Positions 25,902 to 34,392 of a DNA stretch of 64,000 nt are shown here, piece after piece. The stretch's first letter is position 1, and every line of letters begins with the position of its first letter. Source of the stretch: Terriglobia bacterium. Lineage in GTDB: Bacteria > Acidobacteriota > Terriglobia > Terriglobales > Acidobacteriaceae. The notes below the pieces were generated by a model. That model was not told the origin of the DNA, searched no databases, and saw only the letters and a list, made by a program, of their open reading frames with translations. Where the stretch lies: contig JAIQFP010000001.1 in the NCBI GenBank assembly GCA_020073165.1, positions 1 through 64,000 on the forward strand, read 5' to 3'. A program made the translations under genes and the position numbers.

Positions 25902-26808
25902 GCTGGCCAAGGTCATCGTCGGCCAAACCGAACTCGTGGACGGTGTCATGGTCGCGTTGCTTTGCGGCGGGCACGCGCTCATTGAGGGCGTCCCCGGGTT
26001 GGCCAAGACCCTCTGCGTAAAAGTCCTCGCGCGTATCTTGAGCGTCGGCTTCCAGCGCGTGCAATGTACCTCGGACTTGATGCCCGCGGATTTGCTCGGC
26101 ACCAATGTCCTGAACCTCTCAAGCGGAACGTTTTCTCTGCATCGGGGCCCGTTATTCACCGATCTTCTGCTGGTGGATGAGATCAACCGTATGCCTCCCC
26201 GCACCCAGGCTTCGCTGCTGGAGTCGATGGAGGAGCGCCAGATCACGATTGACGGAACCAGACATCCGCTCTCGGACTTCTTTACCGTGCTGGCCACGCA
26301 AAATCCGATTGAGTTTGAGGGTACCTACCCCCTGCCTGAGGCGCAGCTCGACCGTTTTCTGCTCAAGCTGAAAGTCGGCTATCCCAGCATGGAGGAAGAG
26401 ATTCGGATCGTCGAGATGCACGAGGGCACCACCGAGGCGGTGGACCTGAATAGCCTGGCCTTGCAGGCGATCGACAGCGAAATCCTGCGCCAGGCCCGGC
26501 AGGAGCTGCGCAGCCTGCGCGTAGAGCCATCTCTTCTGCGTTACATCACCGAGATCGCCCGCCGCACCCGCAACTGGCCGGCGGTTTCCCTGGGGGCCAG
26601 TCCGCGCGCCGCCGTCAGCCTCATGCTGGTGTCCAAAGCGTTGGCGGCCACCAGTGGACGGGATTACGTCATCCCCGATGATGTGAAAGCTGCCACCCTG
26701 CCTTCGCTGCGCCACCGCGTCGTGTTACGTCCGGAGGCTGAATTAGAGGGCCTGGACACGGATCGTGTACTCACCGAAGTTCTGGCCGCAGTCGAGGTAC
26801 CCAAGTGA
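25861..26808 (+). CDS. MoxR-family AAA+ ATPase
   Basis: A 315-aa AAA+ ATPase with Walker A GVPGLAKT (43-50), Walker B LLVDEINR with MPPRTQASLLESMEERQ following, and sensor-1-like VLATQNPIEFEGTYPLPEAQ then LDRFLLK. This is the APE2220/general MoxR branch rather than RavA. MoxR ATPases act as chaperones that assemble or activate partner complexes, often paired with a VWA-like DUF58 protein, as here: the DUF58 gene starts within its stop codon. The ATG sits 40 bp inside the end of the DUF4350 gene. Confidence 0.92.
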   Translation: MQAITRLLSHGRNELAKVIVGQTELVDGVMVALLCGGHALIEGVPGLAKTLCVKVLARILSVGFQRVQCTSDLMPADLLGTNVLNLSSGTFSLHRGPLFTDLLLVDEINRMPPRTQASLLESMEERQITIDGTRHPLSDFFTVLATQNPIEFEGTYPLPEAQLDRFLLKLKVGYPSMEEEIRIVEMHEGTTEAVDLNSLALQAIDSEILRQARQELRSLRVEPSLLRYITEIARRTRNWPAVSLGASPRAAVSLMLVSKALAATSGRDYVIPDDVKAATLPSLRHRVVLRPEAELEGLDTDRVLTEVLAAVEVPK

Positions 26809-28184
26809 GTATCCCGCAACCGCTCGCCGCGCCCGCGGTCGAGGAAGTAGCGGTTAGGAGCAAGCGCATGGGCGGAGGTGCGGGCCACAGGCTCTTCGTC
26901 CTCGCGCTCGCCGGGCTGGCCTGGATCATTCCCGCGTTATGGAATCCCACCTTTCTTTATGGATTGCTCGTCTGGGATGCTCTGCTTGCCGCCGCGTACG
27001 CCATCGACTGGCTGCGGCTGCCGCGCCCACAACAGCTTCGGATTCGCCGCCAGTGGCAGACCCCGCTCTCCATCGGCGCCCCCTGCCAGCTGTCGCTTGT
27101 AGTCGAGAATGATTCGACTGTGGATCTGCGCATCGTCGCCACTGATGACCTGCCGGTGTCGCGCTGGCACACGCCCCAGCCGCTGGCGTTACTGGCCCCG
27201 GCCGGACAGTCCGCCAGCGTGTCCTGCTCTTACACTCCGAGTCAAAGAGGCGACCTCGCTGTCGGCCAGGTTTACCTCCGCTATCGCACCGCCTTTGACA
27301 TGGCCGAGAAGTGGGCCAAGGTCGATCTGCGTCAGACCGTCCGTGTCTATCCCAATTTTGAGCACGCCAGGAAGCACGCTGTCTACCTGGCGCGCAGCCG
27401 CCAGATTGAAATGCAGATGCGCATGATACGCATGCGTGGCATCGGCTCCAATTTCGAAAGCCTGCGCGACTACCTCGAGGGCGACGAACTACGGAATGTG
27501 TGCTGGACCGCCTCTGCACGGCGGGGAAAGCTGGTCACCAAGACCTACCAGGTGGAACGCAGCCAGGCAGTCTGGCTGGTGCTGGACTGCGGCCGCCTGA
27601 TGCGGGCCCGCACTGAGGGTTACAGCAAGCTCGATCGTGCGGTGGACGCGGCACTCTGCCTGACCCAATTGGCGCTCTATTCCGGCGATCGTGTCGCCCT
27701 GCTCAGCTACGGGCGCGGTATCAATCAGCGGGTCATGCCCGGACGGGGCGCGACTCAACTGCGGTACCTGGTCGAACAGCTGGCCGTCGTCCGCGAGGAA
27801 GCCCCGGAAGCGGACCACACTCGTGCAGCCGCCACCCTGATGTCGCTGCAGAAGCGGCGCGGACTGGTGATCTGGATCACGGACCTCGCCGAAAGCGCCA
27901 TGACCCCGGAGGTCATCCAGGCCGCCGGACACCTGTTGTCTCGGCACTTGCTGCTGTTCTTGGTAATGGAGCATACGGAAATCAAGCGCCGTGCGGCAGA
28001 CATCCCCGCCTCGGCGGAGGACATGTACGAGGTGGTAGCTGCGCAGGAGGTGGTCTACCGGCGAGAGCTGTTACTGGGACGGTTGCGCGAGCGCGGGGCC
28101 TTCTGCCTGGAAGTTGCCCCGGCACAGCTCTCCGCGGCAATCCTGAACCAATATCTCTCCATCAAGGAACGGAATCTGGTCTAG
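26805..28184 (+). CDS. DUF58 (VWA-like) protein
   Basis: A 459-aa membrane protein starting at GTG 26805, which overlaps the MoxR stop (GTGA). Two N-terminal helices (about 25-62, LFVLALAGLAWIIPALW) precede a beta-sandwich section and the DUF58 hallmark NFESLRDYLEGDELRNVCWT followed by ASARRGKLV. The C-terminal VWA-like fold starts VWLVLDCGRLM. In a true MIDAS site this would be DxSxS; here it is D-C-G-R-L, so metal binding is doubtful. Probable MoxR client or adaptor. Its 3' end overlaps the convergent SpoIIM gene by 23 bp. Confidence 0.87.
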   Translation: MSIPQPLAAPAVEEVAVRSKRMGGGAGHRLFVLALAGLAWIIPALWNPTFLYGLLVWDALLAAAYAIDWLRLPRPQQLRIRRQWQTPLSIGAPCQLSLVVENDSTVDLRIVATDDLPVSRWHTPQPLALLAPAGQSASVSCSYTPSQRGDLAVGQVYLRYRTAFDMAEKWAKVDLRQTVRVYPNFEHARKHAVYLARSRQIEMQMRMIRMRGIGSNFESLRDYLEGDELRNVCWTASARRGKLVTKTYQVERSQAVWLVLDCGRLMRARTEGYSKLDRAVDAALCLTQLALYSGDRVALLSYGRGINQRVMPGRGATQLRYLVEQLAVVREEAPEADHTRAAATLMSLQKRRGLVIWITDLAESAMTPEVIQAAGHLLSRHLLLFLVMEHTEIKRRAADIPASAEDMYEVVAAQEVVYRRELLLGRLRERGAFCLEVAPAQLSAAILNQYLSIKERNLV

Positions 28185-29127
28185 CCGGCGCGCCCAGGAA
28201 AGCATAAGCAACGAACAACCCGAACAACACCGCGGCGGCGGTGAACTTTAAAAACACGGGCGCGCCTGAAGGTGAAAAGAACGCCTCGAGAATGCCCGCC
28301 ACGATCAGCATAGGGATCACTCCCACCAGCAGCTTCACCGCCTCGGTTCCTCCCAGGGCGAGGGAGTCACGACGCGAACGCACGCCGGGAAAAAGCAATG
28401 CCTGCGCCAACCGCAGGCCCGCGCCTCCTGCGATGAATATGGCAGGCAACTCAAGCACACCATGCGGCGCTACAAAGCTCCAGAGCGGCACGCTCATGTC
28501 GGAGAACCAGCACGCTACCCCAATCACCCCCAGCATGATGCCGTTGAAAAACAGCATGTAAATCGTGCCGAGGCCGGCACTGATGCCGAGGGCGAAGGTA
28601 ACAAACGCCACCGACATGTTATTAGTCATAATGGCGCTGGAGGTCTGCGGTTTCACTGACAGGATGGAGTGGGTCCACATCTCGTGGCGCTCGATGGTCG
28701 TTACCATCTGCGGCCCGAGAAACGAGCGCATGAACTCAGGGTGGGAGAGGGTCATGAGCATTCCCACCAGGGCCCCGGCGGCAAACAGTGCGGTAGCCCC
28801 TGCGGTGTAGGGCAGCAGCCTGCGAAACATCTGCGGGTATTCGCGTGCGTAGAAGTGCACAATTCCGTTTATACTTTTGCGCCGGCCCCGGTAGATTGCA
28901 TTGTGGGCGTGCCCCAGCAACTGGTTGAGGTAGCGCGCCTGCTGGGGGCTGCCGGAGTCGCCGCGGACGGTGGACAGGTCCGTCGCCACCTGCCGGTAGA
29001 GCAGACCGAGTTCGCGTAACTCGCTGCGATTCAGAGAGCGCAGCCCGTCGCGCTGTACTTGCGCTAACAGCGCTTCCAGCCGTGACCAGTACACTTGCCG
29101 GGTTTTGAGCCAGGAAACGGAGAGCAT
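28162..29127 (-). CDS. SpoIIM (stage II sporulation protein M) family membrane protein
   Basis: A 321-aa protein with a soluble N-terminal helical region (WSRLEALLAQVQRDGLRSLN ... YRQVATDLSTVRGD, about 12-55) and about six membrane helices from residue 105 on (LLPYTAGATALFAAGALVGM, GVACWFSDMSVPLWSFVAPH). HGVLELPAIFIAGGAGLRLA is the most conserved SpoIIM segment. The organism need not sporulate; SpoIIM homologues are common in MoxR/RDD clusters. It is the only minus-strand member: convergent with DUF58 (23-bp overlap) and head-to-head with RDD, the two start codons 2 bp apart. Confidence 0.87.
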   Translation of the reverse strand: MLSVSWLKTRQVYWSRLEALLAQVQRDGLRSLNRSELRELGLLYRQVATDLSTVRGDSGSPQQARYLNQLLGHAHNAIYRGRRKSINGIVHFYAREYPQMFRRLLPYTAGATALFAAGALVGMLMTLSHPEFMRSFLGPQMVTTIERHEMWTHSILSVKPQTSSAIMTNNMSVAFVTFALGISAGLGTIYMLFFNGIMLGVIGVACWFSDMSVPLWSFVAPHGVLELPAIFIAGGAGLRLAQALLFPGVRSRRDSLALGGTEAVKLLVGVIPMLIVAGILEAFFSPSGAPVFLKFTAAAVLFGLFVAYAFLGAPARPDSVP

Positions 29128-29129
29128 CG

Positions 29130-29891
29130 TTGGACCCGAGTGAAAAGCTTACCATCGAAACCCCCGAGCAGATTGCCTTGGAATTCCCGCTCGCGGGATT
29201 GGGGAGCCGTGCCCTGGCCCTGCTGTACGACAGCCTGATCCAGTTCATCGCAGCCTTGGTCATCTTCATCGCCATGGCGCTCATTAAACCGGATCTTTCC
29301 GCGCACTGGGCCGCGGCCAACAATTGGGTGATCGCCCTCGAGGTATTCGGCGCCTTCTGCCTGTACTGGGGCTATTTCACACTCTTCGAGGCCTTCTGGA
29401 ATGGACAGACCCCCGGCAAGCGCCACGCCAAAATCCGCGTCATCAGCGACAGCGGCCGCCCCATTACGGTATTCGAGGCCATCGCCAGGAATTTCCTTCG
29501 CGTAGTGGATTCGTTAGGCGGATATTTCGTCGGCTGCGTTGCCATCGCCGTCGACAAGCGCAACCGCAGGCTGGGCGACATGGTGGCCGGCACGGTGGTC
29601 GTCCACGAGGTGGAGCGGCAGTCGGAGCAATATTGGTATTCCGCTGAACAGACCGGCACACCCCCATGGGGGCAGGTGGTGACCACGCTCACCATGGCCG
29701 AGTTTCAGCTCATTGAAACCTTCCTGAGCCGCCGGCTTGATCTGCCGCTGGAACGCCGTCAACAAGCCGCTCAAGAGATCGCCGCTCGCATTGGCGCCCG
29801 CTTGAACGTAGCCGCCCCGGGGCGCCCATCGGATGAAACTTTCCTTGAAGAAGTGGCTCGGCTGTTCCGTGACAACACCCGATACCGCTGA
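29130..29891 (+). CDS. RDD family membrane protein
   Basis: A 253-aa protein with an N-terminal RDD domain: EFPLAGLGSRALALLYDSLI gives the R..D motif, two helices follow (about 30-55 and 65-85), then WNGQTPGKRHAKIRVISDSG, the second RDD signature, and a third helix (DSLGGYFVGCVAIAV). The C-terminal 90 residues are soluble and helical. RDD proteins are putative ion or osmolyte channels or transporters; some Na+/H+ exchange is reported in the family. The start is TTG at 29130, with GGAGAG about 6 bases upstream on the plus strand. Confidence 0.84.
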   Translation: MDPSEKLTIETPEQIALEFPLAGLGSRALALLYDSLIQFIAALVIFIAMALIKPDLSAHWAAANNWVIALEVFGAFCLYWGYFTLFEAFWNGQTPGKRHAKIRVISDSGRPITVFEAIARNFLRVVDSLGGYFVGCVAIAVDKRNRRLGDMVAGTVVVHEVERQSEQYWYSAEQTGTPPWGQVVTTLTMAEFQLIETFLSRRLDLPLERRQQAAQEIAARIGARLNVAAPGRPSDETFLEEVARLFRDNTRYR

Positions 29892-30043
29892 AATTCTCCC
29901 TCCTGCCGGTCCCCTCACAAGGCACGGTGACATGACTCACGGCACGTTGCCGCACATACTGATAAGGTGAAAATCGGAGCGTTTCCACTAAGAACCCTGC
30001 TCAAGGTCGCTCCACTAGTGCCCATGAGGCCAGGGGGCGCGTT

Positions 30044-30793
30044 ATGTTGCTCGTCTTTTACGTCTTGATGTTGTTGGCCAGTGTCTGCCTCGTTCTTCTC
30101 ATGCCGACGCTCTGGGGCCGGGAAATCTACGTCCACTTTCGGGGAAGCCGGGCGGTGACTTGTCCCGAAACTCGCCAACAGGTGGCGGTGAACTTCGACG
30201 CCCTGCATGCGGCCGTAAGCGGGATGGGCGGAAGATCCAAATTGCGCCTCGCCGGTTGCACTCGCTGGCCCGAGCGCGCGGATTGCGGCCAGGACTGCAT
30301 CCCGGAAGCGACCCGAACCGCACAGTACACGCAAGGCGAGGCCGCTCCTCGGCGGACCAGCAAGATCTACCACCTTCCCGTACTCATTGCTGTCGCTGCA
30401 GCCTGGGTCTTCGGATTGGTCTGGCACTCGGAGTACCTGTTTCGCAGGGGATGGGAGGAAGTGCTCAGAGTCGATTCCTCGCAAATGCGCCAAGTCGTCG
30501 AGTGGCTGTCTCCCCACCTGCTGAGTGTGGGGGTCCTCCTTCTGTTTGCCTATGGCGTGGCCTGGCTCCTCACGCTAGGCGGAAGGAAAGGTGCCGGGTG
30601 GGGAGTTCTCACCGCAACCTCGCTGTGGGCCGCAGTTATTCTAGCCAGCTTGCTGGTCACGGGTGTAGCTGGAATGCCGCGGGATTTGCTGCGAATTGAG
30701 GCAGCGTACACCCTGTTGGCGAGCGTCGTCATCGGAGCCATCATCGGTGGGCTGAACGGGAAACTAGTAGAGGAAATGTTCCATGAAGCCTAA
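30044..30793 (+). CDS. membrane protein with N-terminal Cys motif, function unknown
   Basis: A 249-aa protein. A first membrane helix (VLMLLASVCLVLLMPTLW) is followed by CPETRQQVAV and, 30 residues on, GCTRWPERADCGQDC, giving four or five cysteines as C-x(n)-CxxWPExxxCxxxC. Four more helices follow (about 107-125, 165-182, 195-212, 225-242). The CPET/WPE..C pattern recurs in uncharacterised acidobacterial membrane proteins to my recollection and may bind a metal or cluster. No start-specific ribosome-binding site stands out before ATG 30044. Follows the RDD gene by 152 bp on the same strand. Confidence 0.7.
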   Translation: MLLVFYVLMLLASVCLVLLMPTLWGREIYVHFRGSRAVTCPETRQQVAVNFDALHAAVSGMGGRSKLRLAGCTRWPERADCGQDCIPEATRTAQYTQGEAAPRRTSKIYHLPVLIAVAAAWVFGLVWHSEYLFRRGWEEVLRVDSSQMRQVVEWLSPHLLSVGVLLLFAYGVAWLLTLGGRKGAGWGVLTATSLWAAVILASLLVTGVAGMPRDLLRIEAAYTLLASVVIGAIIGGLNGKLVEEMFHEA

Positions 30794-30862
30794 GGCGTTG
30801 CGCACAGGATGGAAGGACTTGCACATCCCCAAGTCGCACCTATGTCCTCAGGGGGAGGGCCT

Positions 30863-31186
30863 ATGAAAAGGAGCGTTGTTCTGCTGGTGTTGTTGGCCGC
30901 AGCGGTAGTGCTGTTGGCCCAAGAGAAGTCCCCAATCACCGTCAAGGAAAGCACGGTCATGACCGGGGTGGTGGTCGTCACCGCGGAGATGGCGGGCAGA
31001 CCGCTGGAGCTGCAATGCAACCAGTCTATGGCCGCCTGCACCGCGCTGAAGCCGGGAGAGTACTGGATGGTGCGGCTTCCCAAGAACCACGGGATGTATG
31101 ACTGCGCCAACGTTGATCTGTTTCCCAAGTCGGCGGATCCGGAAACCAGTGAAAAGATTGGCGAGTACTGTCTGACCCAGAAGTAG
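30863..31186 (+). CDS. small secreted protein, unknown function
   Basis: A 107-aa protein from ATG 30863, which has GGGGGAGGG 4-5 bases upstream; an in-frame ATG at 30809 lacks such a site. A signal peptide (MKRSVVLLVLLAAAVVLLAQ) is followed by a mainly beta domain containing LQCNQSMAACTALKPGEYWM, YDCANVDLF and EYCLTQK: four cysteines, possibly two disulfides. I do not recognise the family. It lies 70 bp after the preceding membrane protein. Confidence 0.65.
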   Translation: MKRSVVLLVLLAAAVVLLAQEKSPITVKESTVMTGVVVVTAEMAGRPLELQCNQSMAACTALKPGEYWMVRLPKNHGMYDCANVDLFPKSADPETSEKIGEYCLTQK

Positions 31187-31276
31187 GCAGTAGCAGCTTC
31201 GTGGAGGGGTGCGCAAACCGAGCGGAATCCACTTCCGGCGCGGAGAGCGTGGAACTGTGTTGAGCAACCGCGCCGG

Positions 31277-31471
31277 CTAGAGCATCCCTCCGGTTTTCAC
31301 CGTCAGAATGCTCAGGGCAACTTCCAATTTCGTAATGGCCTCGGCCAGTTCCGGATGTTGTCCGATCTTTTCCTGGAGGGTCTTCAAAAGGTGGTGCGCA
31401 CCGGCAACGTGCTCCACCGCCGGGGCCTGTTGTTCTTTACGTCCGGACTCAGGTTGGCTTGAGGACTGCAT
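31277..31471 (-). CDS. small helical protein, unknown
   Basis: A 64-aa protein from ATG 31471; an in-frame GTG sits 6 bp upstream inside the ribosome-binding site, so the ATG is preferred. AAGGAG lies 7 bases before it. After a polar N-terminus (QSSSQPESGRKEQQAP), the protein is a predicted amphipathic helix pair (AGAHHLLKTLQEKIGQHPEL, AITKLEVALSILTVKTGGML). No family recognised. Perfect ribosome-binding site, promoter and operator-like dyad upstream argue it is expressed. Confidence 0.6.
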   Translation of the reverse strand: MQSSSQPESGRKEQQAPAVEHVAGAHHLLKTLQEKIGQHPELAEAITKLEVALSILTVKTGGML

Positions 31472-31487
31472 GGTCACTCCTTCCTAC

Positions 31488-31518
31488 ATTATAGTCGGCC
31501 GACCTCGAGATCGGTCGG
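31488..31518 (-). promoter_or_regulatory. promoter with dyad (possible operator)
   Basis: TATAAT on the minus strand at 31493-31488, about 17 bp before the ATG of the small gene. Just upstream is a dyad CCGACC-TCGAGATC-GGTCGG (31499-31518) plus the perfect palindrome GTCGGCCGAC (31494-31503). The dyad overlaps where the -35 box should be and could be a repressor or activator site. Inferred from sequence only. Confidence 0.4.
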
Positions 31519-31882
31519 GAACATCACCCGTGCAGGTGACTAGGCTCACTTACAAGTGACCAGCATGCGAAAACAATGAGAGTGTCGAACTCTCCGGATG
31601 AGGCGTTTGCAAACGTCATCCCAGGGGAGAGGCGGCGCGCTGCCGCCGTTCCCAAGGGGTGATTTGAACACAGCTGACCAGTTAGCGGCATTCCTGGAGG
31701 AGGCCTGAGCGGTTCGCAAGGATTTCTTAATTCTCTGGTTGCGGCTGCAAATGTTCCTGCTCGATACCGTCTAATCCGAACACGCCTGAAGAAGGACGCC
31801 ATGCCATGGCGAGTTGATTTCCGTTTACCACCCCACTGGGGAGCCCACACGACCAATCATGATGGAGCGGGAGGACGCAACC
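31519..31882. other. intergenic region before maeB
   Basis: Holds no gene I can support. Near 31549-31560 is a short palindrome CACTTACAAGTG. A 31.6-31.7 kb stretch reads, in one frame, PPFPRGDLNTADQLAAFLEE before a stop, which could be a gene remnant, but no start or upstream frame supports it. GGGAGG at 31868-31873 serves the maeB ATG. Confidence 0.4.
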
Positions 31883-34186
31883 ATGCCCATTTCTAAACAG
31901 GAAGCCCTCGATTATCACTTTGGAGCGAGACCGGGGAAGATCGAAGTCACCCCCACTAAGCCCTGCCGTACGCAACGCGATCTGAGCCTGGCCTACACAC
32001 CGGGAGTGGCCGATCCTTGCCTGGAAATCGAAAAGAACCCGCACGACGCCTTCAAGTACACCGCCCGCGGCAACCTGGTAGCTGTCATCAGCAACGGTAC
32101 CGCCGTGCTGGGTCTGGGAGACATCGGCGCCCTGGCCGGCAAGCCGGTGATGGAAGGCAAGGGCGTGTTGTTCAAACGCTTCGCCGATGTGGATGTGTTC
32201 GACATCGAAATCAACAGCCATGACTCGGATGAAATCATCAAGGTCTGCCAGTTGTTGGAGCCCACCTTCGGCGGCATCAACCTGGAGGACATCAAGGCGC
32301 CCGAGTGCTTCTACATCGAAGAAACCTTGAAGAAGACCATGAAAATCCCCGTCTTCCACGACGACCAGCATGGCACTGCCATCATTTCCGGCGCCGCCCT
32401 GGTCAATGCCGTAGAACTCGTCGGCAAAGACATCGCCAAAATCAAGGTTGTCTTCAATGGCGCGGGCGCCTCCGGCATCGCTTGCGCGGAGCACTACGTT
32501 CGCTTGGGTGTGAAGCGCGAGAACATCTTCATGTGCGATACCAAGGGACTGATCTACAAGGGTCGTACCCAAGGCATGAATCCCTACAAGGAGCGTTTCG
32601 CCCACGAAACCAAGCTGCGCACGTTGACCGAGGTCGTCGAAGGTGCAGATGTGCTGGTCGGGCTTTCCGTGAAGGGTGCGTTCACGCCGGCGATGCTGAA
32701 GTCCATGGCATCGCGACCGGTGGTATTTGCCATGGCCAACCCAGACCCGGAGATCACCTACGAGGAAGCGCGGGCGGCGCGCAAGGACATCATCATGGCC
32801 ACCGGCCGCTCCGATTATCCCAACCAGGTCAATAATGTTCTGGGCTTCCCGTTTATCTTTCGTGGAGCGCTCGACGTGCATGCGACCGCCATTAACGAGG
32901 AGATGAAGCTGGCGGCCACGCGCGCACTGGCGGCGCTCACCAAGGAAGATGTACCCGATGCTGTCTGCCGCATATATGGCGTCGAACGTCTCGCCTTCGG
33001 TCCGGATTACATCATTCCCAAACCGTTCGATCCGCGGGTGCTGGTGTGGGAGGCGTCGGCGGTGGCGCGGGCGGCCATGGAGACCGGTGTCGCCCAGGAA
33101 CCGGTGGACATCCGGGAATATCGCGAGCAACTGGAGAAACGTTTGGGCAAGTCGCACGAGGTCATGCGCCAGATCATTCACAAGGCGCAGGTCGCGCCCA
33201 AGCGGGTGGTTTTCCCGGAGGGCGAAAACGACAAGGTACTGCGCGCTGCCCATATCCTGGTGGACGAGAAAATCTCCCGGCCCATCCTGCTGGGCAACGA
33301 GCAGAAGATCCGCAGCCGGGCGAACGAACTCGGAATTGCGCTGGACGGCATGGACATCGTCGATCCGGAAAATTCCGCCTGGCGGGACGTTTACATCCAG
33401 GAGTTCTACCGACTCCGCCAGCGTCGCGGTGTGACCCTGTCGGAAGCGCGGCAACTCGTCAACAATCACAATGTTTTTGGTTCGCTCATGGTGCACATGG
33501 GCGACGCGGACGCGCTGGTTTCCGGCATTACCCAGCATTACCCGGACACCATCCGCCCGGCGCTGCAGGTCATTAAAGTCCGCGAAGACGTGCACAAGGT
33601 CTCCGGCCTCTACGTGCTGATCACCCGCAAGGGAGACATGCTCTTCCTGGCGGACTGCTCGGTGAACGTCGAACCTACGGCGGAGGACTTGGCCGAGATC
33701 GCTCTGTGCGCAGCCGATGCGGCCCGGCGCTTCGACGTCGTACCCCACGTGGCCATGTTGTCCTTCTCCAATTTCGGCAGCACCAAGCACCCGTTGTGCG
33801 AGAAGGTGCGTCGTGCCACCGAACTGGTGAAGCAGCGCGAGCCCTCCCTCGTGGTCGACGGCGAGATGATGGCTGACACTGCCGTCACCCCTGAGATCCT
33901 GGAGCACGACTATCCGTTCTCCACCCTCAAGGGCGCTGCCAATGTGCTCATCTTCCCCGACCTGCATTCGGCCAATATCGCGTACAAGCTGCTGATGCGC
34001 GTGGGTGGCGCCGAAGCCATCGGTCCCGTCCTCATGGGTCTCAGCAAGCCTGCTTATGTATTGCCACGCGGTGCGGAAGTGGAGGACATCGTCAACATCG
34101 CGGCTATTGCCGTGGTGGATGCCCAAAGCTGCGCTCCGCCAGCCTCAGTCACGGAGGTAGGAAAGATTTTCGTCACCGCGGACTGA
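31883..34186 (+). CDS. maeB: NADP-dependent malic enzyme (malic/phosphotransacetylase fusion)
   Basis: A 767-aa MaeB: malate to pyruvate + CO2 + NADPH. The N-terminal malic enzyme domain (about 1-430) has [68 protein letters not shown] and [17 protein letters not shown] (cofactor site). The C-terminal 330 residues are a phosphotransacetylase-like domain ([40 protein letters not shown]) that lacks PTA activity in the family and senses acetyl-CoA. The ATG at 31883 has GGGAGG upstream; the ~23 upstream in-frame codons are not conserved-looking. Strong hairpin after the stop. Confidence 0.95.
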   Translation: MPISKQEALDYHFGARPGKIEVTPTKPCRTQRDLSLAYTPGVADPCLEIEKNPHDAFKYTARGNLVAVISNGTAVLGLGDIGALAGKPVMEGKGVLFKRFADVDVFDIEINSHDSDEIIKVCQLLEPTFGGINLEDIKAPECFYIEETLKKTMKIPVFHDDQHGTAIISGAALVNAVELVGKDIAKIKVVFNGAGASGIACAEHYVRLGVKRENIFMCDTKGLIYKGRTQGMNPYKERFAHETKLRTLTEVVEGADVLVGLSVKGAFTPAMLKSMASRPVVFAMANPDPEITYEEARAARKDIIMATGRSDYPNQVNNVLGFPFIFRGALDVHATAINEEMKLAATRALAALTKEDVPDAVCRIYGVERLAFGPDYIIPKPFDPRVLVWEASAVARAAMETGVAQEPVDIREYREQLEKRLGKSHEVMRQIIHKAQVAPKRVVFPEGENDKVLRAAHILVDEKISRPILLGNEQKIRSRANELGIALDGMDIVDPENSAWRDVYIQEFYRLRQRRGVTLSEARQLVNNHNVFGSLMVHMGDADALVSGITQHYPDTIRPALQVIKVREDVHKVSGLYVLITRKGDMLFLADCSVNVEPTAEDLAEIALCAADAARRFDVVPHVAMLSFSNFGSTKHPLCEKVRRATELVKQREPSLVVDGEMMADTAVTPEILEHDYPFSTLKGAANVLIFPDLHSANIAYKLLMRVGGAEAIGPVLMGLSKPAYVLPRGAEVEDIVNIAAIAVVDAQSCAPPASVTEVGKIFVTAD

Positions 34187-34207
34187 GCCTAGGAACGTTC
34201 AGGGCGT

Positions 34208-34246
34208 GGCGCGCATCAACCGGCCCCCTGCCGGGGAGTGCGCGCC
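34208..34246 (+). terminator. strong hairpin after maeB
   Basis: Nested inverted repeat: GGCGCGCA (34208-34215) with TGCGCGCC (34239-34246), enclosing CCGGC (34220-34224) with GCCGG (34230-34234). No U-tract follows, so it may be a Rho-assisted terminator, an RNA stabiliser, or a DNA cruciform. Confidence 0.45.
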
Positions 34247-34392
34247 ATGCCACCACGCCAACACTTGTCACCGATTGCTGCGGCGGCGCCCGTGGGAGTC
34301 ACAGCGGACTGTGCCCTGTGCACTTTCAATTCGCTGCGGTGCGCAGACAATAAAATTGGATAAGTGTAGGCACGCAATCGGAAGGGGGATTT

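Noticed and set aside
24663-26297. 544-codon antisense frame across the DUF4350/MoxR genes
   Set aside because: Overlaps three well-supported genes and its translation has no recognisable domain.
31590-31700. Remnant gene (PPFPRGDLNTADQLAAFLEE before a stop)
   Set aside because: Only ~20 plausible codons, no start or ribosome-binding site; chance is likely.
31727-34126. ~800-codon open frame antisense to maeB
   Set aside because: Mirror of a strong maeB match; translation is His/Gly/Asp-rich, without domains. Typical antisense frame in GC-rich DNA.
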